From a virus, in the IMG/VR virus record IMGVR_UViG_3300017973_000001, positions 45,431 to 109,430 of that record: a stretch of 64,000 bases of DNA, one strand, 5' to 3'. Positions 7,868-15,869 of the stretch are shown here, one piece after another. The notes under the pieces were generated by a model that had not been told where the DNA came from, made no database searches, and was given only the letters and a program-made list of their open reading frames with translations. The position numbers and the translations under genes were made by a program. Position 1 is the stretch's first letter, and every line of letters starts with the position of its first letter.

Positions 7868-8012
7868 CTATAAAACTTATAAACTTTTTAATAATATGTT
7901 TTATTTTTACAATGAAAAAACTAAGAAAGTTTATAACATGTTATGAAAAAGTTTATAACATTTATGAACATGTTATGAAAAGTTATAAACTTTTATGAAT
8001 ATATTCATAAAA
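7868..8012. repeat. parC-like iteron region
   Basis: Repeated half-sites GTTTATAACAT and its complements: AAAGTTTATAACATGTTATG (from 7926), AAAGTTTATAACATTTATG (from 7949), and inverted copies near 7979-8012 and 7869-7892. Very AT-rich. The position just upstream of parM and the repeated structure fit a ParR-binding centromere. Confidence 0.65.
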
Positions 8013-8104
8013 ACTATTAACATTGGAGCTTTAAACCTACAAAATGCCTAACTAATACGTGGGTATATTGTCTAATCTAAGTTAGAAGTAGGGGAGGGGG
8101 TACT

Positions 8105-8479
8105 ATGTTGAAATTCAATCCATTCTCTAGCATTAGTAGTGTAGAAAAAGTAGGGATATGTTCTCTAACAATTTGGTGGGGGCTTATATCGATCTTGCCG
8201 TTAGGGAAACTATTAAGTGAGCCATACTACACTCTATTAGCTGAGGTCAAAGACACTGGTTTTCTAGTAATGATATTAGGTCTATTACTTCTGTATTCAT
8301 TTTTAAATCATAAAAGAAAACTAGAAAAGTTCTGCTTACTATTTCTCACTTTTTACTGGTTTTATGTCGCCAAACTAGTAAATATCGAGGAAACATTTTT
8401 TATGCCTAGCACCATCTATCTGTTAATTGGTCTAGTAACAAGTTATTTATACGTCAAAGTGGGGGTGTTGGAGAAATGA
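8105..8479 (+). CDS. Membrane protein of the lysis cassette, 124 aa
   Basis: Start ATG after GGGGAGGGGG. About four hydrophobic spans (residues about 18-35, 50-68, 75-92, 98-118). First gene of the rightward lysis operon; its stop overlaps the next start. Could be a holin, an antiholin or an unrelated membrane protein; the sequence does not decide this. Confidence 0.7.
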   Translation: MLKFNPFSSISSVEKVGICSLTIWWGLISILPLGKLLSEPYYTLLAEVKDTGFLVMILGLLLLYSFLNHKRKLEKFCLLFLTFYWFYVAKLVNIEETFFMPSTIYLLIGLVTSYLYVKVGVLEK

Positions 8480-8823
8480 AACTAGATAGCACAGTTGTTA
8501 GCGCTCTATTTGGAGCTTCGGGAGTCGTTGTTACTAGCTTAGTAGGATTGATAGTAACAAAGGTCAATAACAAGAAAGACGTTAAACTCTCAACAAGCGA
8601 GCGACTGTCTAACGATCAAACACAATTCTACGAAATGGTCATGAATGAAATTAAAGAAGTAAAAAAACGAGCTGACGAGGTTGAGCAAGAACTTGTACAG
8701 TGGCGTGAGGAAGCATTACAACTACGGATAGAAAACAAATCTCTTAAAAATAGGGTGGAAGAACTTGAAAAACTGATTACAAAATATCAAAAGGGAGAGA
8801 TCAAAAATGAAACATATTCTTAA
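8476..8823 (+). CDS. Membrane-anchored coiled-coil protein
   Basis: 115 aa. One N-terminal transmembrane helix (about 8-29, SALFGASGVVVTSLVGLIVT) followed by a long charged coiled coil (about 50-108). The TM-then-coil layout resembles BhlA/UviB-like lysis accessory proteins more than XhlA, whose TM is C-terminal. It overlaps both neighbours in the cassette. Confidence 0.7.
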   Translation: MKLDSTVVSALFGASGVVVTSLVGLIVTKVNNKKDVKLSTSERLSNDQTQFYEMVMNEIKEVKKRADEVEQELVQWREEALQLRIENKSLKNRVEELEKLITKYQKGEIKNETYS

Positions 8824-9043
8824 AGAAGGTTTTTCAATCAATGAAGCTAAGTTTTCAGTGATTGTTCTAATGACGTTAATTACGTTTGGTATAACGTTAT
8901 ACCAATTATTCAGTATAGGGCATATTACTAAGTCTTTACTGGACTTATTACAGTACCTATTGATGACTTTATTTGGAGTGAATGTTGCAAATGGAGTTAC
9001 TGGCGCTATATCAGATTTTAATAGCAATAAAGACGATAATTAA
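8807..9043 (+). CDS. Putative holin
   Basis: 78 aa with two predicted transmembrane helices (about 16-36 and 43-65), a short turn between them and a charged, Asp/Asn-rich C-terminus. SD AAAGGGAGAG. Size, topology and position right before the endolysin support a class II holin that would permeabilise the membrane at the end of infection. Confidence 0.75.
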   Translation: MKHILKEGFSINEAKFSVIVLMTLITFGITLYQLFSIGHITKSLLDLLQYLLMTLFGVNVANGVTGAISDFNSNKDDN

Positions 9044-9049
9044 CTTTCT

Positions 9050-9061
9050 ACCTATACTAAC
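9050..9061 (+). promoter_or_regulatory. Shared leader motif ACCTATACTAAC
   Basis: The same 12-mer lies 28 nt upstream of the endolysin ATG here and, at 41082-41093, the same distance upstream of the papain-like protease ATG. It may be part of a late promoter used by the phage sigma factor; no partner box is conserved at a fixed distance. Confidence 0.35.
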
Positions 9062-9088
9062 GTATAAGATTAATAGGAGGGGATTAAT

Positions 9089-9832
9089 ATGACGTTTAAT
9101 ATGAAATATAACATCAACAAAGATTACATAGCTAAGGGTACTATGAAACGCCCTGGAAATGGGATTAAAGTACAATTTATCGTGGCTCATGACACTGGGA
9201 ACCCTGGTTCAACTGCTCAAAATAACGTAGATTACTATAAACGTGTTGCTAATGAGTCTTATGCTTCAGCTCATATTTTCGTAGATGATAAGCAAATTCT
9301 TGAGTGTATCCCGGCTTTAACTGGTCCTACAGAAAGGGCTTATCACGTAATCTATGATGTTACTAAAGATAATGAGTTATTTGGTGTTGACGCAAATGAT
9401 GGGGCGATTGGAGTAGAGTTTTGCTATGGAAATGGCATTAATTTTACTGAAGCTTACAAGAAGTATGTATGGGTTATTGCTTACATCTGCTTTAAGTTTA
9501 ACATTGACCCACGTAAGAAAATTACTGGCCATTTCATCTTGGACCCGGCTCGTAAAACAGACCCGGTAGGGGGGCTGAAATTTGGTGGAAAGACTTTCCC
9601 ACAATTTTTAGCTGATGTAGTTACTGAGTACAATAACTGTATCATTCCGGATCAACAAGTAAAGCCAATACCTCAACCAACTGGTGTAACTTATAAAATT
9701 CAAAAAGATGATACATTTTGGGGAATAGCTACACGTTTACATATGAATGTAAATGACTTAATGAAGTTAAACCCAGGTGTTGATCCTAAAAAGTTATCAG
9801 AAGGTATGGAGATTATCATTGGAAAAAAGTAG
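9089..9832 (+). CDS. Endolysin, short form: amidase plus LysM
   Basis: 247 aa, start after AGGAGGGG. Amidase_2 domain at about 20-165 with zinc-ligand positions H34 (VAHDTG), GHF near 148 and the DPARKTDP segment; it would cut the MurNAc-L-Ala bond of peptidoglycan. After a Pro-rich linker (about 188-200) a LysM domain occupies about 201-245. The frame ends at TAG directly after GGA AAA AAG, which is a -1 slip site. No signal peptide, so export depends on the holin. Confidence 0.93.
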   Translation: MTFNMKYNINKDYIAKGTMKRPGNGIKVQFIVAHDTGNPGSTAQNNVDYYKRVANESYASAHIFVDDKQILECIPALTGPTERAYHVIYDVTKDNELFGVDANDGAIGVEFCYGNGINFTEAYKKYVWVIAYICFKFNIDPRKKITGHFILDPARKTDPVGGLKFGGKTFPQFLADVVTEYNNCIIPDQQVKPIPQPTGVTYKIQKDDTFWGIATRLHMNVNDLMKLNPGVDPKKLSEGMEIIIGKK

Positions 9833-10080
9833 AGGAATATATTAGGCCAACTGAAGCAAGTTCGCCTTTTATAGTAAAAGAAGTACCGTACCCAGGAGAC
9901 TTGAGAAAAGGCTCTAGAGGGGAGGGTGTTAAGTTACTTCAGCAGTACTTAGGAGCTGAACCGGATGGTATATTTGGACCTAAGACTGAGAAGTTGCTTA
10001 TTACCTACAAGAAAAGGGAAAGAATGAAGGACGTTAGTGGAGTTCTTAATTTCATGACCTGGTACAAGCTTGTTAAATAA
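9089..10080 (+). CDS. Endolysin, predicted -1 frameshift long form with PG-binding domain
   Basis: Slippery heptamer A AAA AAG at 9823-9829 is in phase with the endolysin codons and abuts the zero-frame TAG. A -1 shift opens 83 further codons to TAA at 10078-10080. These encode a peptidoglycan-binding_1-type repeat (GDLRKGSRGEGVKLLQQYLG, DGIFGPKTEKLL, TWYKL). A GGAG tetramer (9808-9811) lies 11 nt before the slip site and a hairpin (AGGC/GCCT plus AACT/AGTT, 9844-9867) lies downstream. The extension has no start or SD of its own. Product 330 aa. Alternatives: a fixed frameshift mutation or a sequencing error in the A6 run. Confidence 0.65.
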
Positions 10081-10081
10081 T

Positions 10082-10110
10082 AAATACCCACCTTAATCGG
10101 TGGGTATTTT
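10082..10110. terminator. Bidirectional terminator after endolysin
   Basis: AAATACCCACC, 6-nt loop, GGTGGGTATTT; T or A tracts on both sides. Separates the rightward lysis genes from the leftward array. Confidence 0.8.
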
Positions 10111-10320
10111 AAAATCTTCTAGAACTGTTCTAACCACAGATATGTCATAACCTAGATGTGGCTCATAAGATATTACATACGTATGTTGGTTTTTAAACCT
10201 AAGAAAAGTTTTTTTACGTCCTATCCTATGGATAACCTCAGAATTGTTTACTTCATATAGAATACGGTTAATACACTGTATCCTATCCTCAATAATATTA
10301 ACTCTTTGGTTATACCTCAT
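10093..10320 (-). CDS. Hypothetical protein, 75 aa
   Basis: Basic small protein (MRYNQRVNIIEDRIQ start). The SD is weak (GGATAGG), so the start is uncertain. The 3' end overlaps the bidirectional terminator. No recognised domain. First in position, last in transcription, of the long leftward array. Confidence 0.55.
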   Translation of the reverse strand: MRYNQRVNIIEDRIQCINRILYEVNNSEVIHRIGRKKTFLRFKNQHTYVISYEPHLGYDISVVRTVLEDFKIPTD

Positions 10321-10348
10321 AATCGCATGATCGCCTATCCAAAGTTGT

Positions 10349-11233
10349 TCAAAGACACTCCTTTGATTGTTTTTCTATTTCTTTAACAAATAGCATGGAA
10401 ATGTCCGGGTTAAATACTTTTTGAGCTTCTACAATACTACGCATAGTCCTAACAAGGCCATGTTGTTGTACACTGCTCGCTAAAAGGTCTATTGCTTCAT
10501 CACTTCTTAATTCAATATCTGCAAATTCTTTAATAAATCCGATTACATCTAAAAAGTCTTTTGTTTCTTTTAATTTCCCAGTATCAGAAGGTGCTATATC
10601 TAAAGGTGCAAGGTCAATTTTATTTATATTTTTTCTTTTTGAGTTATCGATACCGATTGTGCTAAGTTCCATTTCATTTCGATTATTAATCTTATGGAAA
10701 CTAGCTTTGATTAGATCGCCTTCCTCAAAGTATTCATGAATATCAGCTATATATGCGTCCTTAATACGTGATACATGGACTAATCCTTGATATTTACCAT
10801 CTAACGTTTTACATACTGCTCCAACATTAGTGAGTACTTTTACAACTTTTAAATCCAATAATTGTCCGTAGTAGAAAGGGGGCTTGTCAAAAGGTTTACT
10901 GTTGGTATCTTCTGAAGATTTATCTTTCAATGACTTGTTTTCTGTACTATAAACGACTTCTCTTTCATCAACTTGATTATCTAGTTCGTTATCTAGTGGT
11001 GTATCAGTAGAATCATCATCTTTATACAAAAGTTCTTTGACGTTTAAGTCTTTATATATTCTGTAATAGTAGTAATTTACGTTTGCATACTGCATGTCAT
11101 ATTTAGTACATAGCCCACGGATGAAGTCAACACTAGTCATTTTATTTGTACCTTCAACCAGTGATATTAAATAATCGTGAATTTCTTTTTTTAATTCTTC
11201 TTTTACTTTTTGTGAAAGCCTATTAGTTGCCAT
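10349..11233 (-). CDS. S1-domain RNA-binding protein
   Basis: 294 aa from ATG 11233, 7 nt after AAAGGAG; an upstream ATG at 11254 lacks an SD. Residues about 1-75 look like a helical DNA- or RNA-binding domain; 75-120 is an acidic, low-complexity linker. About 122-200 is an S1/OB fold (GQLLDLKVVKVLTNVGAVCK, then GLVHVSRI). The C-terminal 85 residues are helical. S1 proteins bind mRNA at ribosomes or degradosomes. This one could act on the many structured leaders of this phage, which is speculation. Confidence 0.75.
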   Translation of the reverse strand: MATNRLSQKVKEELKKEIHDYLISLVEGTNKMTSVDFIRGLCTKYDMQYANVNYYYYRIYKDLNVKELLYKDDDSTDTPLDNELDNQVDEREVVYSTENKSLKDKSSEDTNSKPFDKPPFYYGQLLDLKVVKVLTNVGAVCKTLDGKYQGLVHVSRIKDAYIADIHEYFEEGDLIKASFHKINNRNEMELSTIGIDNSKRKNINKIDLAPLDIAPSDTGKLKETKDFLDVIGFIKEFADIELRSDEAIDLLASSVQQHGLVRTMRSIVEAQKVFNPDISMLFVKEIEKQSKECL

Positions 11234-11281
11234 ACTGTGCTCCTTTGTAAACACTTTGAAGTTTTTAAATTTTTACATAAT

Positions 11282-11311
11282 AAAAAGGGCTATGTGCTAT
11301 AAGCCCTTTTT
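11282..11311. terminator. Bidirectional terminator
   Basis: AAAAAGGGCT, 10-nt loop, AAGCCCTTTTT, overlapping the stop of the gene at 11297. Confidence 0.75.
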
Positions 11312-11515
11312 CATTGATTTTCGGCCATCATTAAACAACTCAAGTTGTTCATTGATCTGTTTGCCGGCCTCATCCCATGCTGTTTTATAAACGGCAATAT
11401 GATTTTCGCTTTCTTCAACTTCCACGCTAATTCCGGCATGGAATTGAATTGACTCATAGTTAGGGAGAGATTTCTTATAAGTTACCGATACGTTTATGTT
11501 GTTTACTTTAGCCAT
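11297..11515 (-). CDS. Hypothetical protein, 72 aa
   Basis: ATG at 11515 after TTGGAGGAAG, 7 nt spacing, overlapping the tail of the upstream gene; a longer reading from 11608 has no SD. N-terminal beta-rich half, acidic middle, basic end. Function unknown. Confidence 0.65.
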   Translation of the reverse strand: MAKVNNINVSVTYKKSLPNYESIQFHAGISVEVEESENHIAVYKTAWDEAGKQINEQLELFNDGRKSMKKGL

Positions 11516-11891
11516 GTTGTTCTTCCTCCAAGCAGTTATCACAAATATCAAATATATTAGTAGATTCTTCGCCACAATCGGGACAGAAAGTAATTGGGTA
11601 ACTTTCAAAAATTGAGCATGAGATTCCTTCTTTAGTAAGAAGACCGTTTCCGGAAAAACTAGCTAATACCTTTTTTGAGTCGTTTGTATAAAAGGGTTTG
11701 CCAGTAGTGAACCAGTTTTTAAACTGCTCTACGCTCAAAAACTCGTTCTCGAAAAAGCCATAGAGCAATCCATTTTCCTCAAACTGAATAAGGTGGGGTA
11801 GACCTCTAGAGTAGTCTACCTTTTTTACCTTACCCCATTTCCCACTAAATTTAATAGAACAAGAGGGTAGAATAAATACCTTATTACTCAT
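11508..11891 (-). CDS. Hypothetical protein with C-terminal zinc ribbon
   Basis: 127 aa. The C-terminus carries CPDC and CDNC pairs 13 residues apart, a zinc ribbon. The N-terminal 95 residues contain a hydrophobic Gly/Phe-rich segment (LLYGFFENEFLSVEQF) of unknown fold. Its start overlaps the upstream gene's stop (ATGAG/TGA), indicating translational coupling. Confidence 0.7.
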   Translation of the reverse strand: MSNKVFILPSCSIKFSGKWGKVKKVDYSRGLPHLIQFEENGLLYGFFENEFLSVEQFKNWFTTGKPFYTNDSKKVLASFSGNGLLTKEGISCSIFESYPITFCPDCGEESTNIFDICDNCLEEEQHG

Positions 11892-12285
11892 TGGGTAGAT
11901 CCTTTATAATTAAACGTTCAATACCTGGTGACTGAAGCCAGGCATGTTCTTTTAATTCATCAAGGTTTATTACGCCACTGTCAATCGCTCCGACTAATTT
12001 TTCCTCATCAACAATTAATTTACCGAACTCTTTTAAAAATCCCTTTGATTCAAGATATTCTGCGACTTTATCCATATCGAACTTAGAGTTATCGCTTACA
12101 GAAACCTGTACTCTAAAGTTACCAATATCGGTTTTAGGCTTACCCATTCGTTGCAAGATAGAGACTATATACGGTTTATGCTCCTTCAACCAATTTTGGT
12201 CCTCTTTCACTCGTTTGTTACGGTAGTTATATTGTTCAAGAATAGTTAAATCTTCGGGTGTATAGTTGGAAAATATTGAACTCAT
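11884..12285 (-). CDS. Hypothetical protein, 133 aa
   Basis: Start after TAGGAGGGA. Helical, charged; contains a segment (FRVQVSVSDNSKFD) that could be a beta strand pair. No family recognised. Overlaps the downstream zinc-ribbon gene. Confidence 0.65.
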   Translation of the reverse strand: MSSIFSNYTPEDLTILEQYNYRNKRVKEDQNWLKEHKPYIVSILQRMGKPKTDIGNFRVQVSVSDNSKFDMDKVAEYLESKGFLKEFGKLIVDEEKLVGAIDSGVINLDELKEHAWLQSPGIERLIIKDLPNE

Positions 12286-12337
12286 TTTATCCCTCCTAGT
12301 TGTACACTTAAAATATACGACTATGGAGTTTAAAATG

Positions 12338-12499
12338 TTAATTTACTAATGTAAATGCTGAAACAATGGTAAGGATAACTGATGTAATAGCTGAGTTAGT
12401 AGTTAAGTCTCTAAATATATCATTGTCTTTTGTGATCGCTAGTATGTGAAAAATAATACTCAACGAAACTAGTATAATTGCCAACACTAAGAATACCAT
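12338..12499 (-). CDS. Small membrane protein, 53 aa
   Basis: ATG at 12499 lies 9 nt after GGGAGGGG, so the shorter start is chosen over 12526. Two hydrophobic helices (about 1-20 and 32-52) joined by a short polar loop. Probable inner-membrane protein of unknown role. Confidence 0.6.
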   Translation of the reverse strand: MVFLVLAIILVSLSIIFHILAITKDNDIFRDLTTNSAITSVILTIVSAFTLVN

Positions 12500-12626
12500 A
12501 GACTTATACCCCTCCCTATAAGTCATAGTATAACCTAGCTTTTAGGCCAATACAAACAGAAGTTTGGAAAAATGAGGAATTTATTGAAGATTTTAGAAAA
12601 AGGGGTAGGAGAGGTTGTTAAATAAT

Positions 12627-12649
12627 AAAATAGGGGGCAAAATGCCCCC
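12627..12649 (-). terminator. Terminator after the abrB homologue
   Basis: GGGGGC, 5-nt loop, GCCCCC, then TATTTTATT on the minus strand. Confidence 0.75.
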
Positions 12650-12657
12650 AGTTAATA

Positions 12658-12936
12658 CTATAAAATGCTCTTTAATTTTTCGATTTCATTTTTAAGTATA
12701 AGTAGCCCTTCTGTACTGATTATATTTCCATTTGGTAGCTTTATACAATCTGAAGAAACTTTACCAGTAATTACACAAGCAGATTCTTTTTCATATTTTC
12801 TAAGTACAATACTATCTTCATCTACAAACATTTCAATTGGATCACGGGGTTTTATTCCCCATGTTCTTCTCATTTCCATAGGTATTACAATTCTCCCAAG
12901 TTCGTCCATCTTACGGACTACTCCTGTTGCTTTCAT
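12658..12936 (-). CDS. abrB: AbrB-family transition-state regulator
   Basis: 92 aa, nearly the length of Bacillus AbrB (94-96). The swapped-hairpin DNA-binding half is clear (MKATGVVRKMDELGRIVIPM, MRRTWGI). The C-terminal half has the AbrB multimerisation pattern (CVITGKVSSDCIKLPNGNII). AbrB proteins bind many AT-rich, often curved, promoters. The phage copy may reprogramme host transition-state genes or regulate phage promoters. SD GAGGAAG precedes the ATG. Confidence 0.92.
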   Translation of the reverse strand: MKATGVVRKMDELGRIVIPMEMRRTWGIKPRDPIEMFVDEDSIVLRKYEKESACVITGKVSSDCIKLPNGNIISTEGLLILKNEIEKLKSIL

Positions 12937-12981
12937 TCTACTTCCTCTTTTCTACGTATGCTCCATGTTGTTATTTTAACA

Positions 12982-13257
12982 CTACTTATCTTTTCGGTGG
13001 GAAAGTAGATTTTTTAACTGTTTAGTATTTAATCTGATACCGACTTTATTATTTTCCTCGGTTGAATTATACAAGGTTACTTCATCTGCTTTATTATTAT
13101 TCAGATACTCTAACATGTAATCTACGTATTTATACAGAAATTGGAAAATATGTACCTTTTTGTTATCTTTAAAAATATTAATAACAAATTTATCATCATG
13201 AAATTCTAGGTCATACTTAAACTCTTTATCTTCAACATCATTAATATATAAAATCAT
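12982..13257 (-). CDS. Hypothetical protein, 91 aa
   Basis: SD AGGAGA before ATG. Rich in Asp/Lys/Asn and beta-prone N-terminus (MILYINDVEDKEFKYDLEF). No domain recognised. Part of a run of eight small leftward genes between abrB and the helicase. Confidence 0.6.
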   Translation of the reverse strand: MILYINDVEDKEFKYDLEFHDDKFVINIFKDNKKVHIFQFLYKYVDYMLEYLNNNKADEVTLYNSTEENNKVGIRLNTKQLKNLLSHRKDK

Positions 13258-13274
13258 ATATTATTCTCCTAATC

Positions 13275-13523
13275 TTAAATCCATATTTCAACAATAACTG
13301 GATCATCTACCTCAGAGCGATCCAACCTTGAAAATCGTCCATACGGAATAGACTTACGAACTTCTTCTAAACTATCAGCTACAACATGGTATTTAGTAGG
13401 AAGGGGGGCTTCAAATAATCTAGCAACGTACTTACCAGGAAAATCTTTAGTATTAAAGTACACCGTAATAATTGGTAGTTCAATTTTTGATAGGTCTAGT
13501 TCTGCGAAATTTGCTATTTGCAT
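13275..13523 (-). CDS. Hypothetical protein, 82 aa
   Basis: SD AAGGAG before ATG at 13523. The pattern of strand, FPGKYVARLFE, then a helix (DSLEEVRKSI) resembles small beta-alpha-beta proteins that read 'YVARLWD' in phages, but I cannot assign a family. Confidence 0.6.
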   Translation of the reverse strand: MQIANFAELDLSKIELPIITVYFNTKDFPGKYVARLFEAPLPTKYHVVADSLEEVRKSIPYGRFSRLDRSEVDDPVIVEIWI

Positions 13524-13548
13524 TGATGTACTCCTTAAATTTTATTTT

Positions 13549-13902
13549 CTAAATTAAATCGTAAGACTTAAATCCCTCTAACACTTTACCTAATCTATCT
13601 ATTTCTAAGTTAAGTGCATAAATGCATGCTTGATGGCTTACTTGTGTAAGACCAATTTTTAGTTCATCTATTGCCGTTTCTACATTTTTAATATCTTCCT
13701 TGATTTTTACGAAAAACTCATCTAGTTTTTCAAGTGCTTCAGTCTGATTTTTGACGTAAGCTACATTCTTATCTTTAACATATAATATTTTAGAGCCACT
13801 ACGTCCAACATAACTACGGCTATATTCGATTCTACCTACAATCTTATCACCACTGAGTATACTCCATTCATCTTCGTGTTCTTTCCGTACCTTTAAATCC
13901 AT
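13549..13902 (-). CDS. Hypothetical protein, 117 aa
   Basis: SD AAGGAGC. The N-terminal 50 residues are beta-rich with a Ser/Gly turn (GRSGSKILY); the C-terminal half is a helical coiled coil (NQTEALEKLDEFFVKIKED). Function unknown. Confidence 0.6.
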   Translation of the reverse strand: MDLKVRKEHEDEWSILSGDKIVGRIEYSRSYVGRSGSKILYVKDKNVAYVKNQTEALEKLDEFFVKIKEDIKNVETAIDELKIGLTQVSHQACIYALNLEIDRLGKVLEGFKSYDLI

Positions 13903-13916
13903 TATTATTCAGCTCC

Positions 13917-14249
13917 TTACTTCTTAACTGGTGGGATAATTTTTTCCATACCTTCTAGTTTTGAATCATCATACTGATCCATAGCCCTCATAACTTTAAG
14001 GTATTGAGTGTCTATTCCTTCACGTTTCATGTATAAAAGGGAACCGGCACATAATTCATTACCTTGTTTTGGTTTGAATTTCTCCCCATGCTCACCCTTA
14101 GTATAATCAATGGTCTTATGACAGAAGAAATGTCCGTTGTTCTCTAAATCATGTACAATATCTTTTAAACGGTTTTCATGTAATGTTTCATTAGTGAGGC
14201 TATCTTTTACAAAAGGGCAGTCCTTACACGGAGTCTTTAAGTTAAACAT
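13917..14249 (-). CDS. Cysteine-rich phage protein (DUF6283-like)
   Basis: 110 aa. Conserved-looking pattern: PCKDCPF near residue 7, FFCHKT near 41, NELCAGSLLYMKR near 64. The CxxC plus CH plus CAG spacing is what I associate with the DUF6283 phage family, a probable metal-binding protein. SD AAAGGAGACG before ATG. Assignment by memory of the motif, not by search. Confidence 0.6.
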   Translation of the reverse strand: MFNLKTPCKDCPFVKDSLTNETLHENRLKDIVHDLENNGHFFCHKTIDYTKGEHGEKFKPKQGNELCAGSLLYMKREGIDTQYLKVMRAMDQYDDSKLEGMEKIIPPVKK

Positions 14250-14264
14250 TGTAACGTCTCCTTT

Positions 14265-14507
14265 TTAATCTAAGTGTTCCTCTAAGTCTGAGTAAAGCTC
14301 TTGAATACTTTGTGTAATAGCTTCTAGCTTTTCAACCATTTCAGCATAAGCCTCAGCTTTTTCTTCATTACCTTTTTCATCATAGTCATTAGCTTTATCG
14401 CTTAATTCACTGATAAACTCCTCAACATCTAGGTCATTAAATTGTGATAATTGTTCTTTCCAAATCTTTATTACTTTATTAAGGTCTGACTTATTTAATT
14501 GAGCCAT
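14265..14507 (-). CDS. Small acidic helical protein, 80 aa
   Basis: Almost entirely heptad-like helix rich in Glu/Asp/Lys/Leu. SD GGTGGAAG lies inside the end of the upstream gene, whose stop touches this start. Probably a coiled-coil partner protein; function unknown. Confidence 0.65.
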   Translation of the reverse strand: MAQLNKSDLNKVIKIWKEQLSQFNDLDVEEFISELSDKANDYDEKGNEEKAEAYAEMVEKLEAITQSIQELYSDLEEHLD

Positions 14508-14969
14508 TTATTCTTCCACCTTTACCCATAATTTATCACTGGTAATTAGTTGGTATTTCTCAACTAAACCAATATATACCTTTTCCATTAGTTCTGCAAT
14601 CTGAGTGTATTTTTTAGGAATATCGTAATCATAAGAATAATCTACACATTTACTAGGGTTTTCGTATTCCCCTAAAAAGGTAAGTCTAGCACTGTGCATG
14701 TACGTTGTCCCTTTTGCTTTTAGTGAGAATTTATCATTAACTCTGTAAGAGAGGTATACATATTCTCTAGCTAATTGAACCTTTACACCCTCGATTTCTA
14801 GCTCTCCCTCAATAGTATTCATGTATTCATAGTAACTCAGTCCACCAAAACGTTCACGATTCCCCATATCTATAAGCTCCTCCATCATACGTTCAACACT
14901 ACGAGCTTCTTGTAGTAGGATAGTTCTTTTTTCAGCTAATTCCAGGTACCTTTCTTTTAAGCTACTCAA
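14508..14969 (-). CDS. Hypothetical protein, 153 aa
   Basis: Uses a TTG start at 14969, 7 nt after AGGAGGG. N-terminal coiled coil (about 1-45), then a beta-rich region with many Tyr (about 50-125) and a short C-terminal helix. Abuts the next gene. Family unknown. Confidence 0.65.
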   Translation of the reverse strand: MSSLKERYLELAEKRTILLQEARSVERMMEELIDMGNRERFGGLSYYEYMNTIEGELEIEGVKVQLAREYVYLSYRVNDKFSLKAKGTTYMHSARLTFLGEYENPSKCVDYSYDYDIPKKYTQIAELMEKVYIGLVEKYQLITSDKLWVKVEE

Positions 14970-14980
14970 TACTTTCCCTC

Positions 14981-15310
14981 CTAAAAATTCTCATTAAATG
15001 TAATTATAGTATCTAAATCAGATGTACCTTCAACCTTTCTTTGTGTTTCTTTATTTAGGTTGTCGAAACCAATTTTTACAATTTCAATTTCATCTTTTCT
15101 AAGAATTTCACCTACATGGTGGGTAAGATAATCTTCAATTTCTTCATATGCTACTACTCTAACTTTATTTGTGCCTTCAAGTGTATTAAAATCGTGAATT
15201 ATTCCTTCTCTTGACGATCTTACATTTACAAGTGCAAGTATGCCTTTTGCAAAGCTATTTATTTCTTCATTTCCCTCAACTAAATACTCAAATCCTTTTA
15301 CTAGTTCCAT
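14981..15310 (-). CDS. Hypothetical protein, 109 aa
   Basis: SD GGAGAG before ATG. Mixed alpha/beta, acidic; contains EEIEDYLTHHVGEILRK, a helix that could bind nucleic acid or metal through its His pair. No family recognised. Confidence 0.6.
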   Translation of the reverse strand: MELVKGFEYLVEGNEEINSFAKGILALVNVRSSREGIIHDFNTLEGTNKVRVVAYEEIEDYLTHHVGEILRKDEIEIVKIGFDNLNKETQRKVEGTSDLDTIITFNENF

Positions 15311-15324
15311 TTAAAACTCTCCAA

Positions 15325-15756
15325 TCAATATTTTTTCTCTCTTACTCGGACTGTAAGACCTTCCATTTTTACATCTTTATCACCATAAATATAATAATCA
15401 TTACCGTTATGCTCAACCCTTGAAGTACGCCAAATTTTCTTATAATCCTCGATTACCATATACTCAATACCTTCACCACTTGTATAGTAGTCGTCCATAT
15501 CAGTGATCCAATATCGGCCATCTTCTTTTTGAAATAGGGTACCAGTATGAATTACCTTTCTAGTGAAGTATTCTAACGTATGGTTTATATCAAAAAGTTT
15601 ATCTACAATAGTTTCATACTCACTTGCTAGCTGACGCTCATTAGGGCTACTAGTATTATACTGAATGTTGTCGGTATAACCATCCATTCCTCTATCAATT
15701 TGTTTAATAAGTGTAGATATTTTAGCAAGATTTAACTTCAAATCCTCTAGTTTCAT
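15325..15756 (-). CDS. Hypothetical protein, 143 aa
   Basis: SD AAGGAGGAG before ATG. N-terminal helical half, then beta strands with aromatic and acidic residues (DGRYWITDMDDYYTSGEG), a lysine-rich end. No family recognised. Confidence 0.6.
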   Translation of the reverse strand: MKLEDLKLNLAKISTLIKQIDRGMDGYTDNIQYNTSSPNERQLASEYETIVDKLFDINHTLEYFTRKVIHTGTLFQKEDGRYWITDMDDYYTSGEGIEYMVIEDYKKIWRTSRVEHNGNDYYIYGDKDVKMEGLTVRVREKKY

Positions 15757-15843
15757 TTTTGCTCCTCCTTATTAAGTTCTAGTTTTAATATTACACATGG
15801 TAAACGAAATTCCTTCTCGATACAACCACCACCTTACCATAAA

Positions 15844-15869
15844 TAAAAAAGGCCACTATGCAGTGACCT
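15844..15869 (-). terminator. Terminator at the helicase 3' end
   Basis: AAGGTCACT, 4-nt loop, AGTGGCCTT, then TTTT on the minus strand; it overlaps the last codons of the helicase gene. Confidence 0.75.

Noticed and set aside
12571-12624. 17-codon basic helical peptide on the plus strand
   Set aside because: Weak SD and no terminator or promoter in that direction; too little to call a gene.
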